DNA of 64,000 nt from an uncultured Pseudomonas sp. (GCA_943914515.1 CALUCI010000002.1:33100-97099); one strand, 5' to 3'; numbered from the stretch's first letter, positions 25,335-33,966 are shown. Notes: generated by a model from the letters alone, not told the origin. Translations and numbers: made by a program.

Positions 25335-25733
25335 ATGCCTAGAAAACTCCCTGCACTGAACGCCGACAACCGCGCCTTCTGGCAAGGCGGTGAAACGGGC
25401 CGTTTGCTGATACACCGCTGCGCGGCCTGCAGCCGCTACTTTCATCCGCCCGCCCCGCTCTGCCCGCATTGCGCAAGCTTCGAGGTGGCCCCCGAGCCGG
25501 TGTCCGGCCAAGGCAAGGTGCTCAGTTTCACCATCAACTACCAAGGTTGGGCGCCAGACCTGGAGGTGCCCTATGTCGTGGCGATCATCGAGCTGCCAGA
25601 GCAAGCCGGCCTGCAATTTGTCAGCAACGTAGTGGGCACACCGGTGACAGATGTACATATCGACATGCCGGTACAGGTCACCTTCCTCAATGTCGAGGAT
25701 GTGTGGCTACCCCTGTTCGAGAGGGCTCAGTGA
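25335..25733 (+). CDS. DUF35 zinc-ribbon/OB-fold protein, partner of the DitF-like aldolase
   Basis: 132 aa. The rubredoxin-like ribbon CAACSRYFHPPAPLCPHC has two CxxC pairs; the second half is an OB fold (GKVLSFTINYQGWAPDLEVPYVVAIIELPEQAGLQF). In the steroid system the equivalent domain (ChsH2/Ltp2) binds the thiolase-fold subunit to make a retro-aldolase. The stop overlaps the next start (TGATG), so subunits are made together. It is divergent from the SDR gene with site G between them. Confidence 0.88.
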   Translation: MPRKLPALNADNRAFWQGGETGRLLIHRCAACSRYFHPPAPLCPHCASFEVAPEPVSGQGKVLSFTINYQGWAPDLEVPYVVAIIELPEQAGLQFVSNVVGTPVTDVHIDMPVQVTFLNVEDVWLPLFERAQ

Positions 25734-26923
25734 TGTTCGATCATCGTTACGAAAAAGACGTGGCCATCACCGGCATCGGTCAGTCGGAAGTGGGCCGGCC
25801 GTCAGACAAGTCAGCCATGCGCCTGACCCTCGATGCCTGCCTGCAAGCCATTGCCGATGCCGGGCTACAGCGCAGCGATATCGACGGGGTGGCGTGCTGG
25901 CCGGGCGACAACAACAATGGCGACCCGTTTTCCCCGGTGGGGCCAAGCGCTCTGAAAAGTGCCCTGGGGCTCAACGTCAACTGGTTCGGCGCTGGCTACG
26001 AAGGACCTGGCCCCCTTGCCGGGGTGATCAACGGCGCCATGGCGATCGCTGCCGGACTGTGCAAGCACGTGCTGGTGTTTCGTACCATCACCGAAGCCTC
26101 GGCACGCGCGGTCAACCGGCAGGCCGGCGCACTGACCGCCAAGACCCAGGGCCGCGACAGCAGCTATGCATGGCAATGGTTCACGCCGTTCAATGTGCAC
26201 TCAGGCATAAACCTGATGGCCCTGTACGCCCAGCGCCATTTTCATGAGTACGGCACTCGCGCCGAACAACTGGCGCAGATCGCGCTCACCTGTCGACGCA
26301 ACGCCATGCGCAACCCCAAGGCGGTTTACCGCACACCCATGACGATGGACGACTACATGGGTGCGCGAATGATCTCCTCGCCCCTGCGCCTGTTCGATTG
26401 CGATGTGCACTGCGATGCCTCTACCGCCATCGTCCTGTCGCGTCGCGATGTGGCCCAGGACTTGCCGAATACGCCAATCCGCATCGAAGCCATGGGTGCC
26501 GCGCTGAACCAGCCCTGGTCGTGGGACCAGATCTCACTGACCCGGATGGCCGCCTTCGATGTCGGTCAGATGATGTGGTCGCGCACCGACTACACCCCGC
26601 AGGACGTAGGCTCGGCGCAGTTGTACGACGGTTTCTCGATTCTGACCCTGATCTGGCTGGAAGCCTTGGGCCTGTGCCCCGTTGGCGAAAGTGGGGCCTT
26701 TGTCGAAGGCGGGGGGCGCATCGCGCTGCAGGGCAGCTTGCCGATCAACACCAACGGCGGGCAGTTGTCCGGCGGACGCACCCATGGCCTCGGCTATGTG
26801 CACGAGGCGTGCTTGCAACTGTGGGGCCGCGCCGAAGGTCGGCAAACCCGCGATCATTGCGTCAGCACAGTGGCCGCGGGCGGCGGTCCCCTGGGAGGCA
26901 GCCTGCTGCTGGTACGCGAGTAG
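25733..26923 (+). CDS. ditF: DitF-like thiolase-fold protein, probable retro-aldolase
   Basis: 396 aa from ATG 25733. Overall thiolase fold of the SCP-x/Ltp2 type (DVAITGIGQSEVGRPSDKSAM; VHCDASTAIVLSRRD; GGQLSGGRTHGLGYVHEACLQL; STVAAGGGPLGGSLLLV). The nucleophilic Cys of thiolases is absent: the aligned segment reads GPGPLAGVINGAMAIAAG. Members of this type, with a DUF35 partner, cleave side chains by retro-aldol reaction instead of thiolysis. The symbol follows the DitF-type proteins of abietane clusters; orthology is inferred. Confidence 0.82.
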   Translation: MFDHRYEKDVAITGIGQSEVGRPSDKSAMRLTLDACLQAIADAGLQRSDIDGVACWPGDNNNGDPFSPVGPSALKSALGLNVNWFGAGYEGPGPLAGVINGAMAIAAGLCKHVLVFRTITEASARAVNRQAGALTAKTQGRDSSYAWQWFTPFNVHSGINLMALYAQRHFHEYGTRAEQLAQIALTCRRNAMRNPKAVYRTPMTMDDYMGARMISSPLRLFDCDVHCDASTAIVLSRRDVAQDLPNTPIRIEAMGAALNQPWSWDQISLTRMAAFDVGQMMWSRTDYTPQDVGSAQLYDGFSILTLIWLEALGLCPVGESGAFVEGGGRIALQGSLPINTNGGQLSGGRTHGLGYVHEACLQLWGRAEGRQTRDHCVSTVAAGGGPLGGSLLLVRE

Positions 26924-26932
26924 CGGCGGGTT

Positions 26933-27718
26933 TCAGTAGAGCACGCAGGCGACTTCGTTACAGAACTCGATCAGCGCCTTGCCCATCTCGGCAAGGCCCT
27001 CTTCGTCGCGCTGGCCACGGAACATCACCGCCGAAACGGTGAACTCGATGCTGTTGGACGGCGAATAGATCGGTGCCGCCACGGCCAGGATGCCGCCCGA
27101 AAAATGCCCGTCGTCCATCGCCCAGCCCCGCTCGGCAGCGACTTTGACTTCCTCGCGATAATCCTCGAGCGACAGCGGTCGAGCCCAGCGGATCTTCTCG
27201 AAACTGCTTTCCAGCAGCGGATCGTCCATGTCGATCTGAGTGGCGAACAATCGCCCACTGGCGCCCATCAGAATCGGCAGCCGTTGGCCTTCGGCCATAT
27301 CGATGCGCACATCGGTGGGGCTGGCGGCGGAACTGACGATGACGATCCGGTCCGGGCTCATCTTGCGCCACAGCGTGATGGTGACCCGCAGCCGCGACGC
27401 GAGGTTCTGCAACAGTGGCTTGGCCATCTGCACGCGGTGACCCTGGGTCACCAGTTGCTCCACCAGGCGTGCCAGGCCGGAGCCCACGGAGTAGCGCTTG
27501 GACAGCGGGCTGAAATCAACCACATCTTCCTGCACCAGGGTCCGCAGGATGTTGAAGCAGGTACTGGGGTTGATGCCGAGCTGACGGGCGATGTCCACGG
27601 AACGCTCGGGTTTACCGCCCTGGCTGAGGTGACGCAGGATGCGTATGGCATTGGAAACCGGTTTCACAAGAGTGGCATTGGCCGATTTTGCGCTGTCGCT
27701 GACGTCTGAAATGTCCAT
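26933..27718 (-). CDS. ditR: IclR-family transcriptional regulator
   Basis: 261 aa. The winged helix is in the first 75 residues (AIRILRHLSQGGKPERSVDIARQLGINPSTCFNILRTL), followed by the IclR effector domain (GWAMDDGHFSGGILAVAAPIYSP). In BKME-9, DitR is an inducer-dependent activator of ditA3. It lies convergent to ditF with 9 bp between. Start ATG 27718; TTG 27736 is possible. Two small palindromes upstream (27749-27764, 27775-27787) could be its own control sites. It may also bind the cluster palindrome; see findings. Confidence 0.88.
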   Translation of the reverse strand: MDISDVSDSAKSANATLVKPVSNAIRILRHLSQGGKPERSVDIARQLGINPSTCFNILRTLVQEDVVDFSPLSKRYSVGSGLARLVEQLVTQGHRVQMAKPLLQNLASRLRVTITLWRKMSPDRIVIVSSAASPTDVRIDMAEGQRLPILMGASGRLFATQIDMDDPLLESSFEKIRWARPLSLEDYREEVKVAAERGWAMDDGHFSGGILAVAAPIYSPSNSIEFTVSAVMFRGQRDEEGLAEMGKALIEFCNEVACVLY

Positions 27719-27748
27719 ACTGCGTCCCGGTAACAAATTATTGCCGTC

Positions 27749-27787
27749 ATTCTAGCTTGAGAATTACCAGCGACGTAAAAGTTTTAC
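27749..27787. promoter_or_regulatory. Two palindromes upstream of ditR
   Basis: ATTCT-N6-AGAAT (27749-27764) and GTAAAAGTTTTAC (27775-27787), both perfect, in the region between ditR and the MFS gene. Possible autoregulation sites. Confidence 0.35.
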
Positions 27788-27812
27788 ATGGGAATTTCTC
27801 GTTAACACAGCG

Positions 27813-29393
27813 TCAGTGTTTTACCGGAGGCTGGTAAATCAGCCTTCGCGTTTGCAGGTCTTCGTGGCGAAACGGCTGCAAAAGCCTTTCCTGAACAAGG
27901 TCGGCCTGGGTAACGCGTACCTGCTGGCGCAAGTAGTCGAGCCAGGAGTCGACGATGAACCGCTCGCTGTAGCACTGCGGCTGGGCCATATCGCGATACA
28001 GTCGCCAGTTCCGCGCCCCATTGCGCCGCCGCGCCTTGCCTACCGCGTACACCGCCATCAGAAAAGCATCGCGCTGCGTCACGGGCACTTGATACATCAC
28101 CTCTACCGAGACGGGCCCGTCGGCATGTTCCACGGGGGCCGGCAACTGCAGGCTGTCACTCAGCGAGACCTGGGCAAAGTCGGCTTCGTGCCCCATTTCC
28201 ACACGACCCTTGCGCGTCAGCAGCACCCCGCCGAGCAGGCTTAACGTGGACAGCAGCAGGCTCGCCTGCAGTCCTGCAAACTCGGCCAGCACACCCCAGG
28301 CGGCGCCCCCGAAGGCCATCGCGCCCATCAGGGTCAATACATACATTGACGCCACGCGAGCCCTCACCCAGTTGGCGGCATAGGTTTGCACCACCGAAGA
28401 AAGCGTGGCGTTGACTGCCATCCAGCCAAACCCCGCGCACAGCATCATCGAGCACACCACGTAGCGGTTGCTCGACAGCGCGGCGGCCAGAGCGGCGGCG
28501 GCAAAGGCGACGGTACCGCAGACAATCAGACGACGCAGGCCGAGCCTGCGCTGCAGGCGGGATGAGTTCAGTGCGGCCAGCACCGCCCCCGCCCCCAGGA
28601 ACGCCATCAGCAAGCCGTAGCCATCAGCGCCCATGCCCAGTTGCCGCCGGGCAACCAGAGGCATCAGCGCCCACAAGGCGCTGGCGCTGCTGGTGAAGAT
28701 CAGCACCTGCTTCAGCGCACTGGACAGCACCGCCGAATGGCGGATGTAGCGCAGGCCGCTGCGCATGCCGCCCATCAGGGTTTCCGGCGGCAGATCCTGG
28801 GCAGGCGGCGCCGGCGTGAGGCGGAACAGAAAGAGCATCACCGCGGCCATGCACAGCGCAATCAACAAAAATACTGACGTCGTGTTCCAGTAGGCAATCA
28901 ATGCCCCGGCCAGGGCAGGACCCAGTGCGCGAGTGACGTTGACCGCAATGCCGTTCAGGGCAACCGCTGCCGGCACCTGATCGCGGGACAACACGGTGAC
29001 CATGGTCACCATCCACGCCGACATCCCCAGCGCGCTGCCGGTGCCCAGGACAAAGGTGAACGCCAGCAGCCCCCAGGCTTCGAGGCGGTCGCACCAGGCC
29101 AGGACGCTGAGCATGATCGCCGCAAACACCATCAGCCACTGGGTCACGATCAGCCAGTGGCGCCGATCCACCAGATCGGCGATCACCCCACCCGGCAGTG
29201 CAAACAGAAACACCGGCAGTGTCACTGCGCTTTGCACCAACGACACCATCGTCGGCGACGCGGTAAGCGTGGTCATGATCCACGCCGCGCCAACCGTCTG
29301 CATCCAGATCGCCAGATTGACCACTGCACCGGCCAGCCATAGGCCACGGAAGGCCCTGTTGCGAAATGGCGCCCACGCCGAAGCCTCGCTCAT
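27813..29393 (-). CDS. MFS transporter with C-terminal extension (MFS_3/Enterobactin-exporter type)
   Basis: 526 aa: about 12 membrane segments in the first 400 residues, beginning PFRNRAFRGLWLAGAVVNLAIWMQTVGAAWIMTTL, then a soluble tail of about 125 residues with SVEVMYQVPVTQRDAFLMAVYAVGKARRRNGARNW, a dimeric alpha-beta barrel-like piece. This two-part layout is known in the transmembrane secretion effector branch. The dit cluster includes a permease gene, ditE, near ditR and ditF; this may be it, but other MFS genes here also qualify. The start is the second of two adjacent ATGs, 5 nt after GAGGAG. Confidence 0.82.
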   Translation of the reverse strand: MSEASAWAPFRNRAFRGLWLAGAVVNLAIWMQTVGAAWIMTTLTASPTMVSLVQSAVTLPVFLFALPGGVIADLVDRRHWLIVTQWLMVFAAIMLSVLAWCDRLEAWGLLAFTFVLGTGSALGMSAWMVTMVTVLSRDQVPAAVALNGIAVNVTRALGPALAGALIAYWNTTSVFLLIALCMAAVMLFLFRLTPAPPAQDLPPETLMGGMRSGLRYIRHSAVLSSALKQVLIFTSSASALWALMPLVARRQLGMGADGYGLLMAFLGAGAVLAALNSSRLQRRLGLRRLIVCGTVAFAAAALAAALSSNRYVVCSMMLCAGFGWMAVNATLSSVVQTYAANWVRARVASMYVLTLMGAMAFGGAAWGVLAEFAGLQASLLLSTLSLLGGVLLTRKGRVEMGHEADFAQVSLSDSLQLPAPVEHADGPVSVEVMYQVPVTQRDAFLMAVYAVGKARRRNGARNWRLYRDMAQPQCYSERFIVDSWLDYLRQQVRVTQADLVQERLLQPFRHEDLQTRRLIYQPPVKH

Positions 29394-29426
29394 CATTTCT
29401 CCTCGGAACGTCTTGCAGAACAGGGT

Positions 29427-30311
29427 TTAGTGATCCAGCGGCAACCCCAGGCGCCCAACCGCTCGAGCAGGAGCCAGCGGGCAAGGCGCCGCAATGGTGT
29501 TGCGCAATTGGCCGATGCCGCCGATGTGTGCCACAACCTGGTCGCCTGGCTGCAAGAACCGCCCGCTCTCCAGACCCACCCCGTGCGTGGATCCAGTGAA
29601 CACCATATCTCCGGGGCGCAGCTTGATCCGTGCATCCAGGTAATTGAGCAGCTCATCCAGGGGAAAGATCATGTGTCGGGTGTTGTCTTGCTGGCGCACT
29701 TCATCGTTGACGCTCAAACGCATCTCCAATGCGGGCTGCTGCCCGCCACCGAGTTCGTCGACCGTCACGATCCAGGGCCCCGTGGGTGTGGTGCGGTCCA
29801 TGGCTTTCTGGGTCAGCAGGTCCAGCCGCCCGATCTGCTGGCCCGCATCGCGCGCGCTGATGTCGTTGCCCACGGTAAAACCCAACAGGCATGCACTGGC
29901 GCGAGGCTCATCCAGCAGGGCTCGACCCACCACCGCCACCAGCTCCACCTCGTAATCCAGTTGCCGGGTCAGCGGCGAATGGTGGATTGGATCATTGGCC
30001 CCCACCAGTGCCGAATCGGGCTTGAGGTAGGCCAGCGGGTGCGCCGGGGCCTTGCTGCCCAGCCGTTCGAGGTGACTGAGGTAGTTGAGGCCCACGCCGA
30101 ACACGCGACTGCCCGGCTCCAGCGGCGGCAACAAGCGGGCACCGGCCAGCGACAACCGCTCTCCCGCCAGGTCCAGGGCATCCGGGTGCAGGCTCGCACC
30201 CAGTCCCGCCCAGCGCACGAAGGGCGCCCTGACTCGCCGACAATGGTCGCCGCCGGCGTCTACCAGCGCCCAGGACGCCTGTCCGTCCAGCTCGATGCGT
30301 GCCAGACGCAC
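29427..30311 (-). CDS. Fumarylacetoacetate hydrolase family protein (third)
   Basis: 294 aa with LDYEVELVAVVGRA (E-x-E), NDISARDAGQ, KAMDRTTPTGPWIVT and FTGSTHGVGLESGRFLQPGD. It starts at GTG 30311, two bases after the ditC stop, and is coupled to it. Following an extradiol dioxygenase this directly, it is the strongest candidate for the enzyme that hydrolyses, hydrates or isomerises the DitC ring-cleavage product. FAH-fold versus the alpha/beta-hydrolase fold of BphD-type enzymes is a notable choice for this step. Confidence 0.9.
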   Translation of the reverse strand: MRLARIELDGQASWALVDAGGDHCRRVRAPFVRWAGLGASLHPDALDLAGERLSLAGARLLPPLEPGSRVFGVGLNYLSHLERLGSKAPAHPLAYLKPDSALVGANDPIHHSPLTRQLDYEVELVAVVGRALLDEPRASACLLGFTVGNDISARDAGQQIGRLDLLTQKAMDRTTPTGPWIVTVDELGGGQQPALEMRLSVNDEVRQQDNTRHMIFPLDELLNYLDARIKLRPGDMVFTGSTHGVGLESGRFLQPGDQVVAHIGGIGQLRNTIAAPCPLAPARAVGRLGLPLDH

Positions 30312-30312
30312 G

Positions 30313-31272
30313 TCACTGCCTGGCCAGGTAGGTGGGCAGGTATTCGGCGTCGAGAACCTCTTCGGGAGTCTTGACGCTCGGGCCGAGGATTGGCCCCACC
30401 ATCTCGTGCCCCCACAGGCTGAGTTTTTCCGGGTTCAACTCATAGGGATCGCCTTGCCACGGCTCGATTTCAGCGATGGTTTCGAAAGCAAAACCCGAGG
30501 GGTTGTAGTGATAGAACGACAGGTGCGGATCTTGTGCATGCTGACCGAGGGTCATCATCATCGGCAGTTCGCGCTGGCGCACGATATCGTAGGTTTCCCC
30601 GACATCCCGCACGTTGCGAACGAACAGTCCAACGTGCTGGACGCCCATCCGTCCTGGCCCGTGGCCATAGGCGATGTCATGGCTGGTGTGGTGGTTGAGC
30701 TTCGAACGGAAGAAACCCGTCCGCCCCTTGCCCGCCCCCGCGCCGTACCAACTGAAACCCATGACGTTGAGCAGAAAGTCTTCAAGCTCAGGGGTGTAGT
30801 CCGGGGTGATCAGCACCACATGGCCCGCACCGCGCTCGTCGGCAAGAAACCCACTGTGGGGCCGCCCCGGCTGAAATGAACGTGGAAGCCATTTCTGTCC
30901 ATAAAACAGCTCATGCTGATAGCCGACCGGGTCGCGGAAGCGAACCACCTCGCGTACGCCGCGGGCCTCACAGAGTTGCGCATCACCGCGGCTATACGCC
31001 ACGTTGGCCGCCTCAAGCTTCCTGATCCCGTCCTCGAACGCCATGCGCCCGATGGCTTCCCAGCCGATGTAGGCGATGCGGTCAACCTTGCCCGGATGGA
31101 ACGCAAAGCGGTGACGGCGATCATCGATTCTGAAATACAACGAATCCGGGTCGCCGGGCGGGTTCTTGCCGATGCCAAAGCCCATCACCTGCGGGCCGTA
31201 CTCGCGCCAGGCGTCAAGATCAGGGGTTTCGAAGCCCATGTAACCGATACCAATGATGTCCACGTTGTTCAC
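30313..31272 (-). CDS. ditC: Extradiol ring-cleavage dioxygenase (two-domain VOC type)
   Basis: 319 aa, two VOC domains. The Fe(II) ligands can be placed as His151 (GAGHVVLITPD), His213 (GVQHVGLFVRN) and Glu264 (SGFAFETIAE), close to BphC numbering (146, 210, 260). His200/Tyr-like active-site residues lie in HHTSHDIAYGHG and SFYHYNPSG. In dit it cleaves the 11,12-diol of the aromatised C ring. Start is GTG 31272 with a poor ribosome site; two overlapping perfect Crc motifs (31274-31284) lie right before it, so its translation looks weak and repressible. Coupled to the FAH gene downstream. Confidence 0.9.
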   Translation of the reverse strand: MNNVDIIGIGYMGFETPDLDAWREYGPQVMGFGIGKNPPGDPDSLYFRIDDRRHRFAFHPGKVDRIAYIGWEAIGRMAFEDGIRKLEAANVAYSRGDAQLCEARGVREVVRFRDPVGYQHELFYGQKWLPRSFQPGRPHSGFLADERGAGHVVLITPDYTPELEDFLLNVMGFSWYGAGAGKGRTGFFRSKLNHHTSHDIAYGHGPGRMGVQHVGLFVRNVRDVGETYDIVRQRELPMMMTLGQHAQDPHLSFYHYNPSGFAFETIAEIEPWQGDPYELNPEKLSLWGHEMVGPILGPSVKTPEEVLDAEYLPTYLARQ

Positions 31273-31273
31273 C

Positions 31274-31284
31274 TTGTTCTTGTT
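31274..31284 (-). promoter_or_regulatory. Double Hfq/Crc CA motif before ditC
   Basis: AACAAGAA and AAGAACAA overlap in AACAAGAACAA, ending 2 nt before the GTG start of ditC. Confidence 0.6.
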
Positions 31285-31329
31285 CGAGATGAAACGATGC
31301 CAACCGCTGCTCGCGCTGTCGCCGCTGGG

Positions 31330-32088
31330 CTAGACCGCCAGCAGCCCGCCGTCGATGACAAAGTCGGAGCCGGTAATGAATGATGCTTCATCGGAGGCGA
31401 CGAACACCGCCAGTGCCACCACCTCTTCAGGCTCCCCCGGGCGGTCCATCAAAACGCCGTCGAGCAGCATGGCGCGGGCCTTGGGGTTTTCCAGAAACGA
31501 CCGGGTGCCAGGCGTGGCGACGAACCCCGGGCTCAGGCTGACGGCGCGAATGCCGACGGCCGCACCTTCCACGGCCAGTTGCCGGGTAAACGACACCACC
31601 GCGCCTTTGGCTGCCGCATGGGCGCTGATACCGGCGACTTTCGAACCGCCCCAGGCTGCCGTGGAAGACACGTTGATAATCACCCCGCGCCGCTCGGCCA
31701 GGTAGGGCCAGGCGTATTTGGTGGTGTAGAACAGCAGATCGATTTCGTTGCGCAGGGTGTACTGCCAGTCTTCGATCGAGAATTCGCTCACCAACCCGAA
31801 ACGCGCCGCCGATGCGTTGTTGTAGAGAACATCGATCCGCCCATGCTCAGCAACGGCGGCCTCGATCCAGGCCCTGGCCTGTTCGTGATCGCCCAGGTCC
31901 ACGGGGGCGCTGCCATACAGGGTAAAGCCCTCGGCGCTCATCATTGCGCGGGTCTGCTCATGGCCCTCGGCATTGAAGTCGCAGCCGACCACAATCGCTC
32001 CCTCGCGGGCGAAGCGCAGCGCTGCCGCACGGCCCTGGCCCCCACCGGTGCCGGTGATCAGGGCCACCTTGTCGCGTAAACGTCCCAT
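31330..32088 (-). CDS. SDR-family protein with His at the catalytic Tyr position
   Basis: 252 aa. TGTGGGQGRAAALRFAREGA and LYNNASAARFG are normal SDR elements, and VSSTAAWGG provides Ser. The Y-x3-K motif is replaced by H-A-A-A-K in GISAHAAAKGAVVSFTRQLA. Lys is kept, so cofactor binding is likely, but proton transfer must differ or the true Tyr is displaced. Start ATG 32088 after GAGG; a GTG two codons upstream is the alternative. It lies between ditA3 and ditC, where dit clusters have SDR genes. The role in the pathway is unknown. Confidence 0.82.
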   Translation of the reverse strand: MGRLRDKVALITGTGGGQGRAAALRFAREGAIVVGCDFNAEGHEQTRAMMSAEGFTLYGSAPVDLGDHEQARAWIEAAVAEHGRIDVLYNNASAARFGLVSEFSIEDWQYTLRNEIDLLFYTTKYAWPYLAERRGVIINVSSTAAWGGSKVAGISAHAAAKGAVVSFTRQLAVEGAAVGIRAVSLSPGFVATPGTRSFLENPKARAMLLDGVLMDRPGEPEEVVALAVFVASDEASFITGSDFVIDGGLLAV

Positions 32089-32139
32089 CTGCACATCCTC
32101 AACTCGTTGGTTATCACGCCCAGCCAGGTGCGGGCGCGC

Positions 32140-32376
32140 TCAAGCGGGTCTGTCGTCGGCACCGATGGGCTCCAGCCATACCGCTTCGGCCGGACAGGCG
32201 GCAGCGGCCTCGCGGGCTTCCTCTTCAAGTTCAGGCGGGACCCGGGCGTCCTCGAAGTACACCAGACCGTCGTTATCGAGCTTGTACACACTGGGGCAGA
32301 TCGTGGCGCACAAGCCATATCCACAGCAGCGCCCACGGTCGGCAACGGCTTTGAACTGCGCTTTGTCTGAACTCAT
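32140..32376 (-). CDS. ditA3: [3Fe-4S]-type ferredoxin of the diterpenoid dioxygenase
   Basis: 78 aa. Cys17-x5-Cys23-x3-Cys27-Pro with Tyr20 where a fourth Cys would be (CCGYGLCATICP), plus the distal CPAEAV: a single-cluster [3Fe-4S] ferredoxin. Most Rieske dioxygenases use [2Fe-2S] ferredoxins; the dit dioxygenase is the known exception, and this gene is the main reason for the dit assignment. Start ATG 32376 with GGAGAAAAA. Palindrome site H (exact left arm) is 37-61 bp upstream, matching the known inducible control of ditA3 by DitR. Confidence 0.9.
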   Translation of the reverse strand: MSSDKAQFKAVADRGRCCGYGLCATICPSVYKLDNDGLVYFEDARVPPELEEEAREAAAACPAEAVWLEPIGADDRPA

Positions 32377-32683
32377 TTTTTTCTCCTTATCAGGTTCAGG
32401 ATCGTCAAATTATGAACACTTATTTATTTTATGTGCAATTTATTTTTGGCAAGGATATGCTCACCCTCAGCCACGGCAGCAAACATGGTTGCGCCGCAAC
32501 ATTCCCCCACGGGTGTGAGCAATGTTGAACACGCTGTAACCGAGGGTGATTCAACGGCATGGGCGGCGCAGGACATTCGTTTGTCTGTGAGTCATACGGC
32601 TTTGCTGGACAAACCTGAAATCACCGATTTCATTCAAAAAAACGCAGTGTTTGGCTCAACAAAACCTATAAGGAAGCCAACCC
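32377..32683. other. Divergent promoter region ditA3 / MFS
   Basis: A 307-bp region with no gene, A/T-rich on the ditA3 side. It holds site H (32413-32437) and a further half-site TGAACAC at 32525-32531. Confidence 0.6.
32413..32437. promoter_or_regulatory. Cluster operator palindrome, site H
   Basis: TGAACAC-N11-ATGTGCA: the left arm is an exact consensus, the right arm matches 5 of 7. It lies 37 bp upstream of the ditA3 start. Confidence 0.65.
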
Positions 32684-33943
32684 ATGAACCCTTCGAAAAA
32701 CCAGGCGTCCATCGATCTGCACGAATTCCGGCAAAGCTGGAAGATCCTGCTGTTGTCCGTCGCGGGCGTGGCCATCAGCATCAACGCCGCGCTTTTGTAC
32801 GGTTTCGGCACACTGGTCGTACCGCTGGGCGATGCCTTTGGCTGGGGCAAAAGCGAACTGCAGGCGTGTATCACCTTTCTGTTTGGCGGCGCCGTGGTGT
32901 CCCTGCAACTGGTGGGCTGGTTCAACCTGCGCTTCGGCATGAAGCGCGTCACCGTGGCGTCGCTTCTGCTGCTGTCAGTCGGCTACCTGGCCACTACCCA
33001 GGTCACCTCGTCGATCTGGTCGATGTACCTGGCCTTTGCGCTACTGCCGATCGTGGGCATGGGTGCGCTGGCCGTGACCTGGACGCAACTGATCAGCCTC
33101 TGGTACGACCGCAATCGCGGGCTGGCGCTGGCCATCGGCCTGTCGGGCACCGGCGTCACCGCTGCCACCGTGCCCCGGCTGATGGCCTGGGGCATAGAAC
33201 AGTGGGACTGGCGTGCGGCCTTCGTGATCCTCGCACTGCTCAACCTGCTGGTGCTGCTGCCGCTGATCTTGCTGTGGTTCAAGCTGCCCAAGGCGGCTGA
33301 TACCACTGCGCACGCTGCCCTGGCGCAGTTGCCAGGCATGAGCTTTCGCGAGGGCATGGGCTCTCTGAAATTCTGGACCTGCAACCTGGCGCTGGGCCTG
33401 GTGATCTCGTCGATTGTCGGCATGGTCACCAGCACGGTGCCAATGCTGCAGGCCAAGGGACTGTCGGCAGCGGATGCGGCCACCATTTTCAGCGGCTTCG
33501 GCATTTCGCTGATCCTGGGGCGAATGGTCATCGGCTATCTGCTGGACCGGCTATGGCCACCGATGGTCTCCGCGTGCAGCCTGCTGCTCCCCGCCGTTGG
33601 CTGCCTGGTGTACCTGAGCGGCACTAGCGAATTCATGCCCTTGATGCTGGCGGCAGTGCTGGTCGGGTTTGGCGCCGGGGCGGAATTCGATATCGCCGCG
33701 TTCCTGATTGCCCGCTACTTCGGCCTGCGTGAATACGGCCGCCTGTTCGGCGTTCACCAGGGCCTCAATACCGTGGCATCGGCACTGGCGCCGCTGCTCT
33801 TTGCCTTCCTGCTCGCACGTACCGGCTCATACACCGCCATGTTGGTGTACAGCGCCGCGTGCTGCGTGCTCGGCCCCCTGTTGCTACTGACCCTCGGACC
33901 AGTGCCACGCTTCAATGCGCAGCCCTTGCCCTGCCACTCCTGA
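32684..33943 (+). CDS. MFS transporter (monocarboxylate/oxalate-formate antiporter-like)
   Basis: 419 aa, about 12 membrane segments. It opens with WKILLLSVAGVAISINAALLYGFGTLVVPLGDAFGW and has the RYFGLREYGRLFG loop typical of the OFA/MCT branch. It closely resembles the MFS protein at 36812-38101, so the two are paralogues in opposite orientations. Likely role: uptake of the acidic substrate or exchange of a product; direction cannot be read. It starts the plus-strand run MFS - ferredoxin - reductase - SDR. Confidence 0.85.
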   Translation: MNPSKNQASIDLHEFRQSWKILLLSVAGVAISINAALLYGFGTLVVPLGDAFGWGKSELQACITFLFGGAVVSLQLVGWFNLRFGMKRVTVASLLLLSVGYLATTQVTSSIWSMYLAFALLPIVGMGALAVTWTQLISLWYDRNRGLALAIGLSGTGVTAATVPRLMAWGIEQWDWRAAFVILALLNLLVLLPLILLWFKLPKAADTTAHAALAQLPGMSFREGMGSLKFWTCNLALGLVISSIVGMVTSTVPMLQAKGLSAADAATIFSGFGISLILGRMVIGYLLDRLWPPMVSACSLLLPAVGCLVYLSGTSEFMPLMLAAVLVGFGAGAEFDIAAFLIARYFGLREYGRLFGVHQGLNTVASALAPLLFAFLLARTGSYTAMLVYSAACCVLGPLLLLTLGPVPRFNAQPLPCHS

Positions 33944-33966
33944 GCCCACAAGAAACGGAGCAGAAC

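Noticed and set aside
25469..25732. Upstream extension of the DitF-like protein
   Set aside because: The region encodes DUF35 in another frame; ATG 25733 overlaps its stop and fits the family start.
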